Of a stretch of DNA of 14,967 bases, positions 7,469 to 14,967 are shown one piece after another. A model generated the notes under the pieces. It had not been told where the DNA came from and made no database searches. It saw only the letters and a program-made list of their open reading frames with translations. Numbering within the stretch: the first letter of the stretch is position 1; the number at the start of each line of letters is the position of its first letter. The translations under genes and the position numbers were made by a program. The DNA comes from Candidatus Sumerlaeota bacterium (GTDB lineage: Bacteria; Sumerlaeota; Sumerlaeia; MWCT01; JAGHBZ01). Where the stretch lies: assembly GCA_021160705.1 (NCBI GenBank), contig JAGHBZ010000457.1, forward strand, positions 1-14,967, in the 5' to 3' direction.

Positions 7469-7561
7469 AAGAAGTATCTCATTTTTTAGGTGTGTTATCA
7501 CAAATAATGAGAAAGCGAAGGTCTTCAATTACTATCTGCTGCTTACCTGATGATTTTTGGC

Positions 7562-7590
7562 TTGCACTAAACCCCCGGAAGTCTGATTAT
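7562..7590 (+). promoter_or_regulatory. Possible promoter for rhomboid-scpA-scpB
   Basis: TTGCAC (7562-7567) and GATTAT (7585-7590) have a 17-base spacer and match 3 of 6 and 4 of 6 consensus positions. The predicted start near 7597 would leave only about 10 bases before the ATG at 7607 but about 34 before the in-frame ATG at 7631. This is a weak match. Confidence 0.25.
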
Positions 7591-7606
7591 TAGTTTTTAA
7601 TACTGA

Positions 7607-8353
7607 ATGCCAAAACTCAGAGTAGCGATTATGTATCAGCGAAATTTATGGTCAGAACTAAATTTCTTTCTGAGTCGATATTTGACCCCAGCAGTTAAAT
7701 ATATTTTACTTGCCAATACTGTTGTGTTTCTGGTTCAGGTTTTTGTTATACGGTTGCTGGGATTTAAAGTGACTGAAGGTTTTTTTTACTTATTTGCCGA
7801 AACACCCCAACGCGCAATCTTCCAATTTATGGTATGGCAATTTGTAACCTATATGTTCATTCACGGTAATGTATTCCATTTTTTATTTAATATGATAATC
7901 CTATGGTTTTTTGCGCCTCGTCTGGAGGTGCGGTGGGGAACTCTGGGGTTTGTAAAATTTTATTTTATTGTCGGGATTGGTGCCGGGCTAATCCACGCTT
8001 TAGTGTCCATAATGACCGGCAGACCCCTTGAAGGTATCATAGGTGCTTCAGGTGCACTTTATGGGATTCTGCTTGCGTATGCCCTGTATTGGCCGGACGA
8101 TATTGTATTAGTCTGGGGGATTATTCCTGTGAAGGTAAAGGTGCTGGTTATTGTGATGGGTTTATTCGCATTTTTGGGGAGCGTGGAGTCTGCACAGACC
8201 GGGATTTCGCATATCACACATCTTGGTGGACTGATTGTAGCATTTCTATATTTAAAGGGTCCTGACATCTGGCGTCGACTCCGTGGAAGGACTCGCTATA
8301 CGCGCTCTGGCACGTACCGAATAGAGTTCAGCGACCGGGATTTCTGGCGGTAA
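7607..8353 (+). CDS. Rhomboid family intramembrane serine protease
   Basis: Rhomboids cleave transmembrane helices within the lipid bilayer. The 248-residue product has about six hydrophobic helices and the family signatures: HGNVFHFLFN (86-95, the H-x4-H-x3-N motif of helix 2), GASG (146-149) with nucleophile Ser148 in helix 4, and HITHLGG (202-208) with catalytic His205 in helix 6. Both catalytic residues are present, so it should be active; the substrate is unknown. A basic tail (222-234) follows the last helix. The start is uncertain: ATG at 7607 has no ribosome site, and ATG at 7631 (MYQRN...) opens 8 residues later, closer to the family's usual short N-terminus. It lies 40 bases before scpA on the same strand and probably shares a transcript. 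Confidence 0.9.
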   Translation: MPKLRVAIMYQRNLWSELNFFLSRYLTPAVKYILLANTVVFLVQVFVIRLLGFKVTEGFFYLFAETPQRAIFQFMVWQFVTYMFIHGNVFHFLFNMIILWFFAPRLEVRWGTLGFVKFYFIVGIGAGLIHALVSIMTGRPLEGIIGASGALYGILLAYALYWPDDIVLVWGIIPVKVKVLVIVMGLFAFLGSVESAQTGISHITHLGGLIVAFLYLKGPDIWRRLRGRTRYTRSGTYRIEFSDRDFWR

Positions 8354-8380
8354 GTAAAAAGAGACCTATTTCGCCATTTG

Positions 8381-8386
8381 AAAGGA
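8381..8386 (+). promoter_or_regulatory. Ribosome binding site of scpA
   Basis: AAAGGA lies 7 bases before the ATG at 8394 and fixes that start. It is the clearest ribosome site in the plus-strand cluster; the rhomboid gene and scpB have none as good. Confidence 0.7.
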
Positions 8387-8393
8387 AACATAA

Positions 8394-9143
8394 ATGGATT
8401 ATCGAGTAAAACTGGATATATTTGATGGACCTTTTGACCTCCTGCTTTATCTAATAAAAGTCAACGAAATGGACATCTATGATATTTCTATTTCAGAGAT
8501 TACCCGCCAGTACCTTGACTATATTCAGTTACTTCAGGAGTTAAATCTTGAAGTAGCTGGTGAGTTTCTGGTGATGGCAGCCACATTGATTCGGCTTAAA
8601 GCCCGTCAACTACTGCCCACGTCCACTGAATCTGAGACCGAAGAAGAAATTGACGACATCCTCTCAACCAAGCAACTCATTCATCAGCTGATAGAGTATC
8701 GCCGTATCAAAGAGATGGCTGGTGAGTTAAAAGAACGACAATCAGAGTTCTCAAGGGTATTTTACCGTTCTGAAAAACCAGCCGTGGTCACTGAGTCTGC
8801 TGAAGACCAGTCCCGTGAACGCCAGCAGCTCCAGGTGGATTTGCAGACCTTATTCTACGCATTTTCGCGCGTACTCCCTTATGTGGAAACCAGTACAATC
8901 ACACACCTCGCACCAGAACGGTATACCGTGGAAGAAAAAATCAATTTCATTAAAGACCTTCTCCAGTCCACACAGAATATAGATTTTAAAGAGCTCCTCA
9001 GAGACTGTGCGGATAAGGAGGAATTGATTGTTACATTTCTTGCCCTGATGGAATTGTGCCGTAAACAAGAAATCCGAATCATTCAAAAAAGACTATTTGG
9101 AGATATTTATATTACATCCAATATTCCGGCAAGTTCTCCATAA
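8394..9143 (+). CDS. scpA: Segregation and condensation protein ScpA (kleisin)
   Basis: ScpA is the kleisin that bridges the SMC heads and recruits ScpB, compacting and segregating the chromosome. The 249-residue length is normal. The N-terminal SMC-neck-binding region carries the diagnostic string FDGPFDLLLYLI (10-21), followed by MDIYDISISEITRQYLDY (26-43). EVAGEFLVMAATLIRLKARQLLP (53-75) is equally typical. An acidic linker (78-89) and a variable middle follow, and the C-terminal winged helix ends in KQEIRIIQKRLFGDIYI, near 226-242. It is followed by scpB after only 3 bases, as in most genomes with this pair. No smc gene is in the window. Annotation is secure. Confidence 0.95.
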   Translation: MDYRVKLDIFDGPFDLLLYLIKVNEMDIYDISISEITRQYLDYIQLLQELNLEVAGEFLVMAATLIRLKARQLLPTSTESETEEEIDDILSTKQLIHQLIEYRRIKEMAGELKERQSEFSRVFYRSEKPAVVTESAEDQSRERQQLQVDLQTLFYAFSRVLPYVETSTITHLAPERYTVEEKINFIKDLLQSTQNIDFKELLRDCADKEELIVTFLALMELCRKQEIRIIQKRLFGDIYITSNIPASSP

Positions 9144-9146
9144 GCT

Positions 9147-9824
9147 ATGCAAGACGAAAAATATAATAAAGAAACAGACGAGCCCCAGGAGAGCGAGTCC
9201 AGCTTAAAAGAAAATATAGTGGACGTCCCGGTAGAACTGGAACACACAGAACAAGCAGATTCCGATGTCCCAAAAATAAAAAACCTCAGGCAGGCAAGCT
9301 CGGTTCTGGAGGCATTGCTATTTGCTACCACTGAACCACTCAGTCTTGCGCGTCTGGAGAAATTGCTCGGACTTACCCAGCGCACTATACGTGGACTCCT
9401 CCTGCAACTGCAAATGGAATACTACCGCAACTCAAAAGGACTTCAGATTATAGAAGTAGCGGGCGGGTATCAGATGGCAACTCGCCCGGAATGCCATCCC
9501 TGGGTCGCTAAACTTCGGATTAGCCGAACCCGTAACAGGGAATCCTTATCTATCTCTGCTCTGGAGACTCTGGCAATCATTGCTTACAAACAACCTATCA
9601 CACGCCAGGAGATTGATTCTATCAGGGGAGTTGACTCTTCTGGCATAATTAAAAAATTACAGGAGCTGGATTTGATAAAAGTCGTTAAGAAAAAACCGGC
9701 ACCCGGACGCGCATACCTCTACGGCACTACAAAAGAATTCCTGCGAATGTTTGGACTGAAAAGCGTCAAAGACCTGCCTTCGCTCGGGGAACTACGCGAC
9801 CTGCTGGGGCTTCCACGAAAATAA
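9147..9824 (+). CDS. scpB: Segregation and condensation protein ScpB
   Basis: ScpB dimers bind the middle of ScpA in the SMC-ScpAB complex. The 225-residue protein has two winged-helix domains. Diagnostic strings are LEALLFATTEPLSLARLEKLL (54-74), LSISALETLAIIAYKQPITR (134-153), IRGVDSSG (159-166) and GRAYLYGTT (187-195). The first 45 residues are a highly acidic, low-complexity extension not needed for the core fold. The ATG lies 3 bases after the scpA stop with no good ribosome site, so translation is probably coupled to scpA. No clear terminator follows; the convergent C25 gene ends 178 bases away. Confidence 0.95.
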   Translation: MQDEKYNKETDEPQESESSLKENIVDVPVELEHTEQADSDVPKIKNLRQASSVLEALLFATTEPLSLARLEKLLGLTQRTIRGLLLQLQMEYYRNSKGLQIIEVAGGYQMATRPECHPWVAKLRISRTRNRESLSISALETLAIIAYKQPITRQEIDSIRGVDSSGIIKKLQELDLIKVVKKKPAPGRAYLYGTTKEFLRMFGLKSVKDLPSLGELRDLLGLPRK

Positions 9825-10002
9825 TATCAAAAATCCCTGTTAATCCCTCTGCAAAAAGTATAACTGCCCACCGCATATTAGCTACAGAGTTTCCCCGCAG
9901 CTGAACTCTAAATACCGATGATTTGTGTGTATGATAAGAAAGGGGTTAAGGATGTACAAGATTACCGGATACTCTCCTCACAATACTCCCATTAAGATAC
10001 TT

Positions 10003-13000
10003 TTATTTTGCAATTTGCAAGAGGACGCTTTTTATCTCAGGTTTATCTCTCTGGGTGGCGTATAATGTGGCTTTCCATTGCAAATATCGTCCTTTAATCG
10101 GAATATCCTGAGATTTCCCTTTTTTGTCAAGAGTGAGAGGAGTCCATTCACTCCATTCATCAAGGGATTCTTTATTGCTCATACGATACATAAAATCCAC
10201 CTTGCTTAGTTCGGTCAGGAGTTTGGTGTTAACAATGAGGCTAAGAGACTTTTTATGTTTCCAGGCTTTAGAAAGGTCAAAGACTGGGGATGTGTAAATG
10301 CCTTTTAATGGTACAAACTCAAATCTGTTGATGATTGCCCAATAAGTACCACGTGTATCATCCAGAGTAACATCAAGAAATCTATCATAAATGTTAAACC
10401 TGCCCAGATAGTATCGCTCGGTAAACCAGGGTTTGGTCTGATGAGTATAATCACACACACGGAATTGCTTCTCTTTCTCCAGCAGGAGTTTAAATTTACT
10501 TGCCGGATAACCTTTATGGTCTTTACTGGTCTGCACTACGATATACACATCATAGAAAGTGGTAGTGGGGTCTGGAATGGGAATTGAGAGTTTTACAGGT
10601 GGCACATCTTCCTTTGGTGACGCCTCCAACCATCCATTCAACTCTTCTCTTAATAACCAGCGCCTGTCACGATATGTGTCTTTCCGGTTTCCGCTCCTCA
10701 CCACCACTTCAGGATTGACTATATGAGTGATGTCCACAGGTACCTGGATTCCCCGTGCCTTGAGGAACTCCGCAGTGCTGATAGTATAGTCAGGGTGTAC
10801 AATTGTTAACTCCCTGTCTCCTAATACCAGCGATTCCTTTATTCTATAAGTTGATTGGTCATTAGTGCTTTCAGGTTCTTTCTGTAAACCAAAAATTGGA
10901 ACAATAAAGTTTACTTTCGCTTCTGCTTTATCATCTGAATATGTATCCTCATTTAACCGCTCTCTTGGATTAACTGTAATTTTAATTCCATCATAACCAT
11001 CAGCAACTACCCAGGTGATGGTACGGGTGACAGAGCTCTTTGCTGGCAGATGCTCTATAGTAATCACCTCTCCTATTTTGAGCGGGTCTTTATTGGTAGC
11101 CACCTGCTGACAGAGCACCTTGACGTTCTCGTAGTCAATATCGCCTGTATTATGTACAGTGAAAGTAACTGTAATGTGGTCACCACGCCGTGCATAGTGC
11201 CGGGAAAGTCTAATATCTTTTGACGTAATCCGCATATTTCCCTCAGACAGAAAAGTTACTTTTGTCTTCGCTGAATTATTAGCATAGTTCTTTTCTTTAA
11301 CTCTCTTATTTGGATTAACTACTACGAATATAGGAACGGTCCCGGGGCGTCCGAATCTGTCCCACCGAAAAGAAACCTCTTTCTCCTCCCCTGGTGCAAG
11401 TCTGCTGATAGTCTTGTATTTGGTATCAGCAAAAAATGGTTTAATAAGGTTTCTGTATATGTATGGAGTCCTTTCATAAGCAGCGACTTGAATATTCTTT
11501 GCCTCAATTTCACCAATATTCTTGACGATTGCATCAATGTGAATTGTCTCGCCATTGAAAAAATGAGCACTCCGAATCTTAACTGAACCCGGGACTATGG
11601 TCAGGTCAGCATAATCATTAACCTTGAGAGAGTAGGGACGAACAAATGCGTCTTTGGGTATTTGTTTTTCCTGTTCTGGTATCTCCGCACCCGGATAGAC
11701 CACGAATAATAATCGGTTCTCGCCACAGGGGAAGGTCTTATTGAGTTTAATAGAAACAGATTTTCTTGTCCACGGACTGATGGATGCGATATTTTTTCTA
11801 ACCAGAACGCCCAGACTGGTAGCATCTCTTATCTCGCAGACTAAGTCCTGTTTGGTTTTTGCACTGAGATTGTAGATGGGAAGAGTAATCAGGGGTCTTT
11901 GGCCCTTTGTCAATGGAGCAGGCGAAATTTTTGCCTCAAGTGGATTAAAAACCACTCCAGGCTCTCCTGAGGGTGAAAAGACGGGTATAAAAATCTCTTT
12001 TTTTACTTCATAGTAGGTAGATTCTTCCCCCCCGGTAAGGGTGGCAGTTCCGACAAGACGAAAAACATCTACAGCCGTACCCCTTAACTCTACTCTTGGA
12101 GTCCACCTCTGCAGTGGCGGAAGGTTTATCTTTTTATCCAGAATGATGTTCTCTTTTTGTCCGTAAGCAAGACGTACTCTCACGTTATGGAGAAACAGCT
12201 CTGTGGGGTTATATAATTCCACCTTAACTGTGAAATTTTCACCCAGGCGTGGAAAGGTCGTGGGTACATCGTAGGACATATTTAATTCAAGACGTGGCTC
12301 AATTTCCTGAATGGCAATTGTTTTAAAATAATAGCGTTTTTTAAATCTGTTATAAGCATACACACCAAGGTATTTCTTACCTGTTTTTCCCGGAGGTATA
12401 GTAACCTCACCTTCAATAATACCTCCTGATACTGGCAGGTATTGTTCAAGTAGTGTAATAGACCTGGCTTGAGGGTCATTGAGATAGACCTCAGCCCAGC
12501 CCCAGGTGGCAGTCGGGAGAACTCCGAAGAGATTTATCTTCCCGCCAGTGTGAGCATTTATAGTACGAGGAGAAATGCGTAATTCTTTAAATTCGGGAAC
12601 TTCAAACGAAAAACTCAGATACGGGTCGCCGAGCAAAACAAACTGCTCCAGTACCGCCATATTATTAGACCGCATACCATACAATAATTTTGTCGCAAGG
12701 TAGACCTTTCCAAATTCGCGAAACCCATATTTAAAAAGCGCATTAAAGAACTCATCCATCAGTCGTTTATGGTCTGAAGGGTTTGCACCAGTCGTAGGTG
12801 CAAATAAAGCAACACATCCCTTGTTGGGTGTCTTCACTAATATCTCTCCCATAGAGGAGCTGACTGGCTCGGTTGGATAATCCAGCCAGGCTGTATCACA
12901 GGTTGACGCCGTGAGAAAAGATAATCGGGTCGCATTGCGAAAAAGAGAAAGGTCCTCAAAGATATGAAACAGGCGTTCCGCACTCCAGATATTTGGTCCT

Positions 13001-14967
13001 CCATGTCCAAAGTAATTATAGAGCACCACACCTTTATTGAGTTCATCTATCAAAGTCTGTGTAGCCTCTGGTGACTTTTTCCGCCGATGTACACGGTAAA
13101 AATTTGCATAATCAAAATTACGCTGATACACACGCACAGGCAGAAACTCTGAAGAGATATGCTTTCCTATAAGATATTCTGAAATATTGCTGAACTCTTT
13201 CTCATCGTCGGTTACAAACATAATACGCCGTCGCCACAGCCCTTCTTCTTTATTCTTGCCCGATTCATAACCAAGCGTCTTCTCTATGCAGGCTTTAACC
13301 TCTTCTGGCTCTTTGACCGAGAATCGCCCTATGGCTATATCTGGAATCCTTGTCCCCGTTATAATCGCATATTGAGTGTCAGCACGCACTGGCGTGTTTA
13401 AATACTCATGTTTGTAAATAGGAACAAGGTCACGCTGTGCATTATTAGGATACCGGGCTGGGTCTCCGTGGACGTCGCTGGATTCTCCGACAAGTAAAAT
13501 ATAGGCGAGCTTTGGGGGACGCCATTTATAATACACATATTTGATAAAACGTTTAATAGCAAAACTTTCTTTACAACCAAAACTGAAATTGTCATAAACG
13601 TCATCTATTTCGCTGACATAGACTCGCAGTCCTTCGCTTCGCCGTGTGTTGACTAATGGACGTAGTGCAGAACTGAACATAGAATGAGTGATGATAAGAT
13701 AATCAGCACCATTATTCTCATTAAGGAGGGTAAGTGGCTTCTTCACAGGAACAATCTCTGGTATCACACCCCCTTTTTGATTCACGATGTAGTATTTACT
13801 ATTTGGGCGGATAGTATCATAAAAATATTGTTCTCCCCCTCTGGAGGTTGAACACAAAAATAGCTGTGGATTCTCTGGGTCAGAAACATTAAATGCGTAG
13901 GTGGGTTGGCGATTGATTGGAAGGTTAAACTTTATTCTGGCTTTAAAAGGCGATTCTGGCTCCTCAGGACTAAAGACCAGACAATCCTCCTCGCTCCGCA
14001 GTACACCTTTATATTTGAACTCAAATCCTATAAGACATACCTCTGAGGCGTACTGCTCCTTTTTTGTTAACTCCGGGACCTCAATAGTAATCTTATTAGC
14101 ACCCTCCTGGAGGTACCGAAGGGGTATTTTCTTTGTCCACTGATATGTCCGCCACCCCTGCCACTTTATTGTGCCAAGAAGTCTCTCGTTAACGTATACA
14201 TTACAGGTCTGTGTCTTGTTCTTTTCTATTGTTCCCACTGTCAATTTCAATTCGCAAGCCTTTGCGCAAGTATCTATGCCATAAAGATATATAGTATATT
14301 CTCGAAACGACCCCTCTGGAATTTCATCCCAGTACCAGTGACTCATTACCAATGGTGCTGAAAGAAAATGGTGATATTGCTGAGGCAAATACTCCTTGAC
14401 CTCTATCCAGCCAGTATTCACATCAACTACGTTCTTTTTGCCTAATGATTTTATGAGTTTCATTCGGAGCGGCGGTGATGGTGCATCATCATCTCTCACC
14501 AGCCAGTACACGTCATAGTCGTGCTTGTGCGTCAAGGGCTCTGGCGCATAGAAAAATATTACATCCCCAGGCGACAGAAAATCAAATTTGCTCTCCCCTC
14601 GCCTGATGTGGATTGGCACTTCTTTGTTATTATAGAATAATCGCAACTGTTTAATCGGGAACTGCTTAACGTCAATACCTGCTTTTGTCAGCTCCTCACA
14701 GGAGATTGTCTGAATCCCACCTTTATAAACAATTATTTTAGCTACCGCAGATTTCTCAAATGCCCTGTTTATTCTTTCTGCAAAACTCCTATAATCCGAA
14801 TACTCCTGGTCTATACTCTGGTCTGGTTGCCCAAATGTGGTGACATCACCTGGATTGATAACAATCTTTTTCAAGATTGATACCCCAAATGGGTCAACCT
14901 TCTCTATATCAATCTTTTTCTTCGGAAGTTTGCTAAAAACAAGCTGGCATTTCAACCAGTCCAATAC
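10003..14967 (-). CDS. Giant C25 (gingipain/PorU-like) cysteine peptidase, 5'-partial
   Basis: The reading frame is open at the right edge: the edge codon is GTA, followed by TTG (14964) counted here as residue 1. The true start and any signal peptide therefore lie outside. At least 1,654 residues are encoded. Residues about 60-160 resemble the PorU N-terminus (LRLFYNNKEVPIHI, DVIFFY, DVYWLV); a beta-sandwich region follows to about 410. The C25 peptidase domain spans about 418-785, from DYLIITHSMF (421-430) through ILLVGE (489-494), with YFGHGG (651-656, His654) and ASTCD (686-690, Cys689) as the catalytic pair. The tail holds immunoglobulin-like domains, including two CARDB-like repeats (about 1117-1237 and 1242-1353), and a C-terminal beta domain with a WSEW motif (about 1604-1607). 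It is probably exported and active at the cell surface. The last residues show no obvious type IX sorting signal. Confidence 0.85.
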   Translation of the reverse strand, partial: VLDWLKCQLVFSKLPKKKIDIEKVDPFGVSILKKIVINPGDVTTFGQPDQSIDQEYSDYRSFAERINRAFEKSAVAKIIVYKGGIQTISCEELTKAGIDVKQFPIKQLRLFYNNKEVPIHIRRGESKFDFLSPGDVIFFYAPEPLTHKHDYDVYWLVRDDDAPSPPLRMKLIKSLGKKNVVDVNTGWIEVKEYLPQQYHHFLSAPLVMSHWYWDEIPEGSFREYTIYLYGIDTCAKACELKLTVGTIEKNKTQTCNVYVNERLLGTIKWQGWRTYQWTKKIPLRYLQEGANKITIEVPELTKKEQYASEVCLIGFEFKYKGVLRSEEDCLVFSPEEPESPFKARIKFNLPINRQPTYAFNVSDPENPQLFLCSTSRGGEQYFYDTIRPNSKYYIVNQKGGVIPEIVPVKKPLTLLNENNGADYLIITHSMFSSALRPLVNTRRSEGLRVYVSEIDDVYDNFSFGCKESFAIKRFIKYVYYKWRPPKLAYILLVGESSDVHGDPARYPNNAQRDLVPIYKHEYLNTPVRADTQYAIITGTRIPDIAIGRFSVKEPEEVKACIEKTLGYESGKNKEEGLWRRRIMFVTDDEKEFSNISEYLIGKHISSEFLPVRVYQRNFDYANFYRVHRRKKSPEATQTLIDELNKGVVLYNYFGHGGPNIWSAERLFHIFEDLSLFRNATRLSFLTASTCDTAWLDYPTEPVSSSMGEILVKTPNKGCVALFAPTTGANPSDHKRLMDEFFNALFKYGFREFGKVYLATKLLYGMRSNNMAVLEQFVLLGDPYLSFSFEVPEFKELRISPRTINAHTGGKINLFGVLPTATWGWAEVYLNDPQARSITLLEQYLPVSGGIIEGEVTIPPGKTGKKYLGVYAYNRFKKRYYFKTIAIQEIEPRLELNMSYDVPTTFPRLGENFTVKVELYNPTELFLHNVRVRLAYGQKENIILDKKINLPPLQRWTPRVELRGTAVDVFRLVGTATLTGGEESTYYEVKKEIFIPVFSPSGEPGVVFNPLEAKISPAPLTKGQRPLITLPIYNLSAKTKQDLVCEIRDATSLGVLVRKNIASISPWTRKSVSIKLNKTFPCGENRLLFVVYPGAEIPEQEKQIPKDAFVRPYSLKVNDYADLTIVPGSVKIRSAHFFNGETIHIDAIVKNIGEIEAKNIQVAAYERTPYIYRNLIKPFFADTKYKTISRLAPGEEKEVSFRWDRFGRPGTVPIFVVVNPNKRVKEKNYANNSAKTKVTFLSEGNMRITSKDIRLSRHYARRGDHITVTFTVHNTGDIDYENVKVLCQQVATNKDPLKIGEVITIEHLPAKSSVTRTITWVVADGYDGIKITVNPRERLNEDTYSDDKAEAKVNFIVPIFGLQKEPESTNDQSTYRIKESLVLGDRELTIVHPDYTISTAEFLKARGIQVPVDITHIVNPEVVVRSGNRKDTYRDRRWLLREELNGWLEASPKEDVPPVKLSIPIPDPTTTFYDVYIVVQTSKDHKGYPASKFKLLLEKEKQFRVCDYTHQTKPWFTERYYLGRFNIYDRFLDVTLDDTRGTYWAIINRFEFVPLKGIYTSPVFDLSKAWKHKKSLSLIVNTKLLTELSKVDFMYRMSNKESLDEWSEWTPLTLDKKGKSQDIPIKGRYLQWKATLYATQRDKPEIKSVLLQIAK

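Noticed and set aside
7478..7511. CTCATT/AATGAG inverted repeat in the divergent spacer
   Set aside because: Only 6 bp with a 22-base loop in AT-rich DNA; expected by chance.
9886..9909. AGAGTT/AACTCT inverted repeat with a 12-base loop between scpB and the C25 gene, as a shared terminator
   Set aside because: The stem is only 6 bp and no T-run follows on either strand.
9952..10065. A 37-codon plus-strand frame with an AAAGGGG ribosome-like site 6 bases before its ATG
   Set aside because: About half of it is antisense to the end of the C25 gene, the peptide has no recognisable motif, and a purine-rich string before an ATG is common by chance.

Overview
The window is bacterial chromosomal DNA of moderate, slightly AT-rich composition. 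It carries seven protein genes on both strands and no rRNA, tRNA, CRISPR array or transposase that I can recognise. Gene content (two-component ScpA/ScpB, a thermophile-type DAHP synthase with an N-terminal ferredoxin-like domain, a very large secreted-type C25 cysteine peptidase with CARDB-like repeats, and a GHL10 family secreted protein) suggests an uncultivated bacterium, perhaps from the FCB/WOR-3 (Stahlbacteria)-like candidate phyla. The phylum is inferred from gene style only, not from a marker gene.

Layout. Positions 1-637 are non-coding and repeat-rich: a direct repeat, a hairpin built from a recurring 9-base word, and an AC-rich nonamer tandem array. The minus-strand block 638-7388 reads, in transcription order: a secreted GHL10 glycoside-hydrolase-like protein, DAHP synthase, a multi-membrane-span glycosyltransferase (GT39-like), then clpB. 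The first three are tightly spaced (47 and 17-18 bases) and look like one operon, led by a good sigma-70-type promoter embedded in an inverted repeat. A hairpin separates them from clpB, which has its own leader with a CIRCE-like inverted repeat. The plus-strand block 7607-9824 holds a rhomboid intramembrane protease followed by scpA and scpB. A convergent spacer of 178 bases then leads to a minus-strand gene that fills 10003-14967 and runs off the right edge. It encodes at least 1,654 residues: a PorU/gingipain-like peptidase with a long beta-sandwich tail.

How the genes relate. ScpA and ScpB act together with SMC in chromosome condensation and segregation. ClpB is a heat-shock disaggregase. 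The GHL10 protein, the membrane glycosyltransferase and the C25 peptidase all point to envelope or cell-surface work. DAHP synthase, the first enzyme of the aromatic pathway, sits between two envelope genes and has no obvious functional link to them. I see no clear new defence or mobile system. The items most worth a second look are the giant C25 protein, the promoter-embedded palindrome at 7421-7468, the CIRCE-like site before clpB, and the repeat-rich left end.
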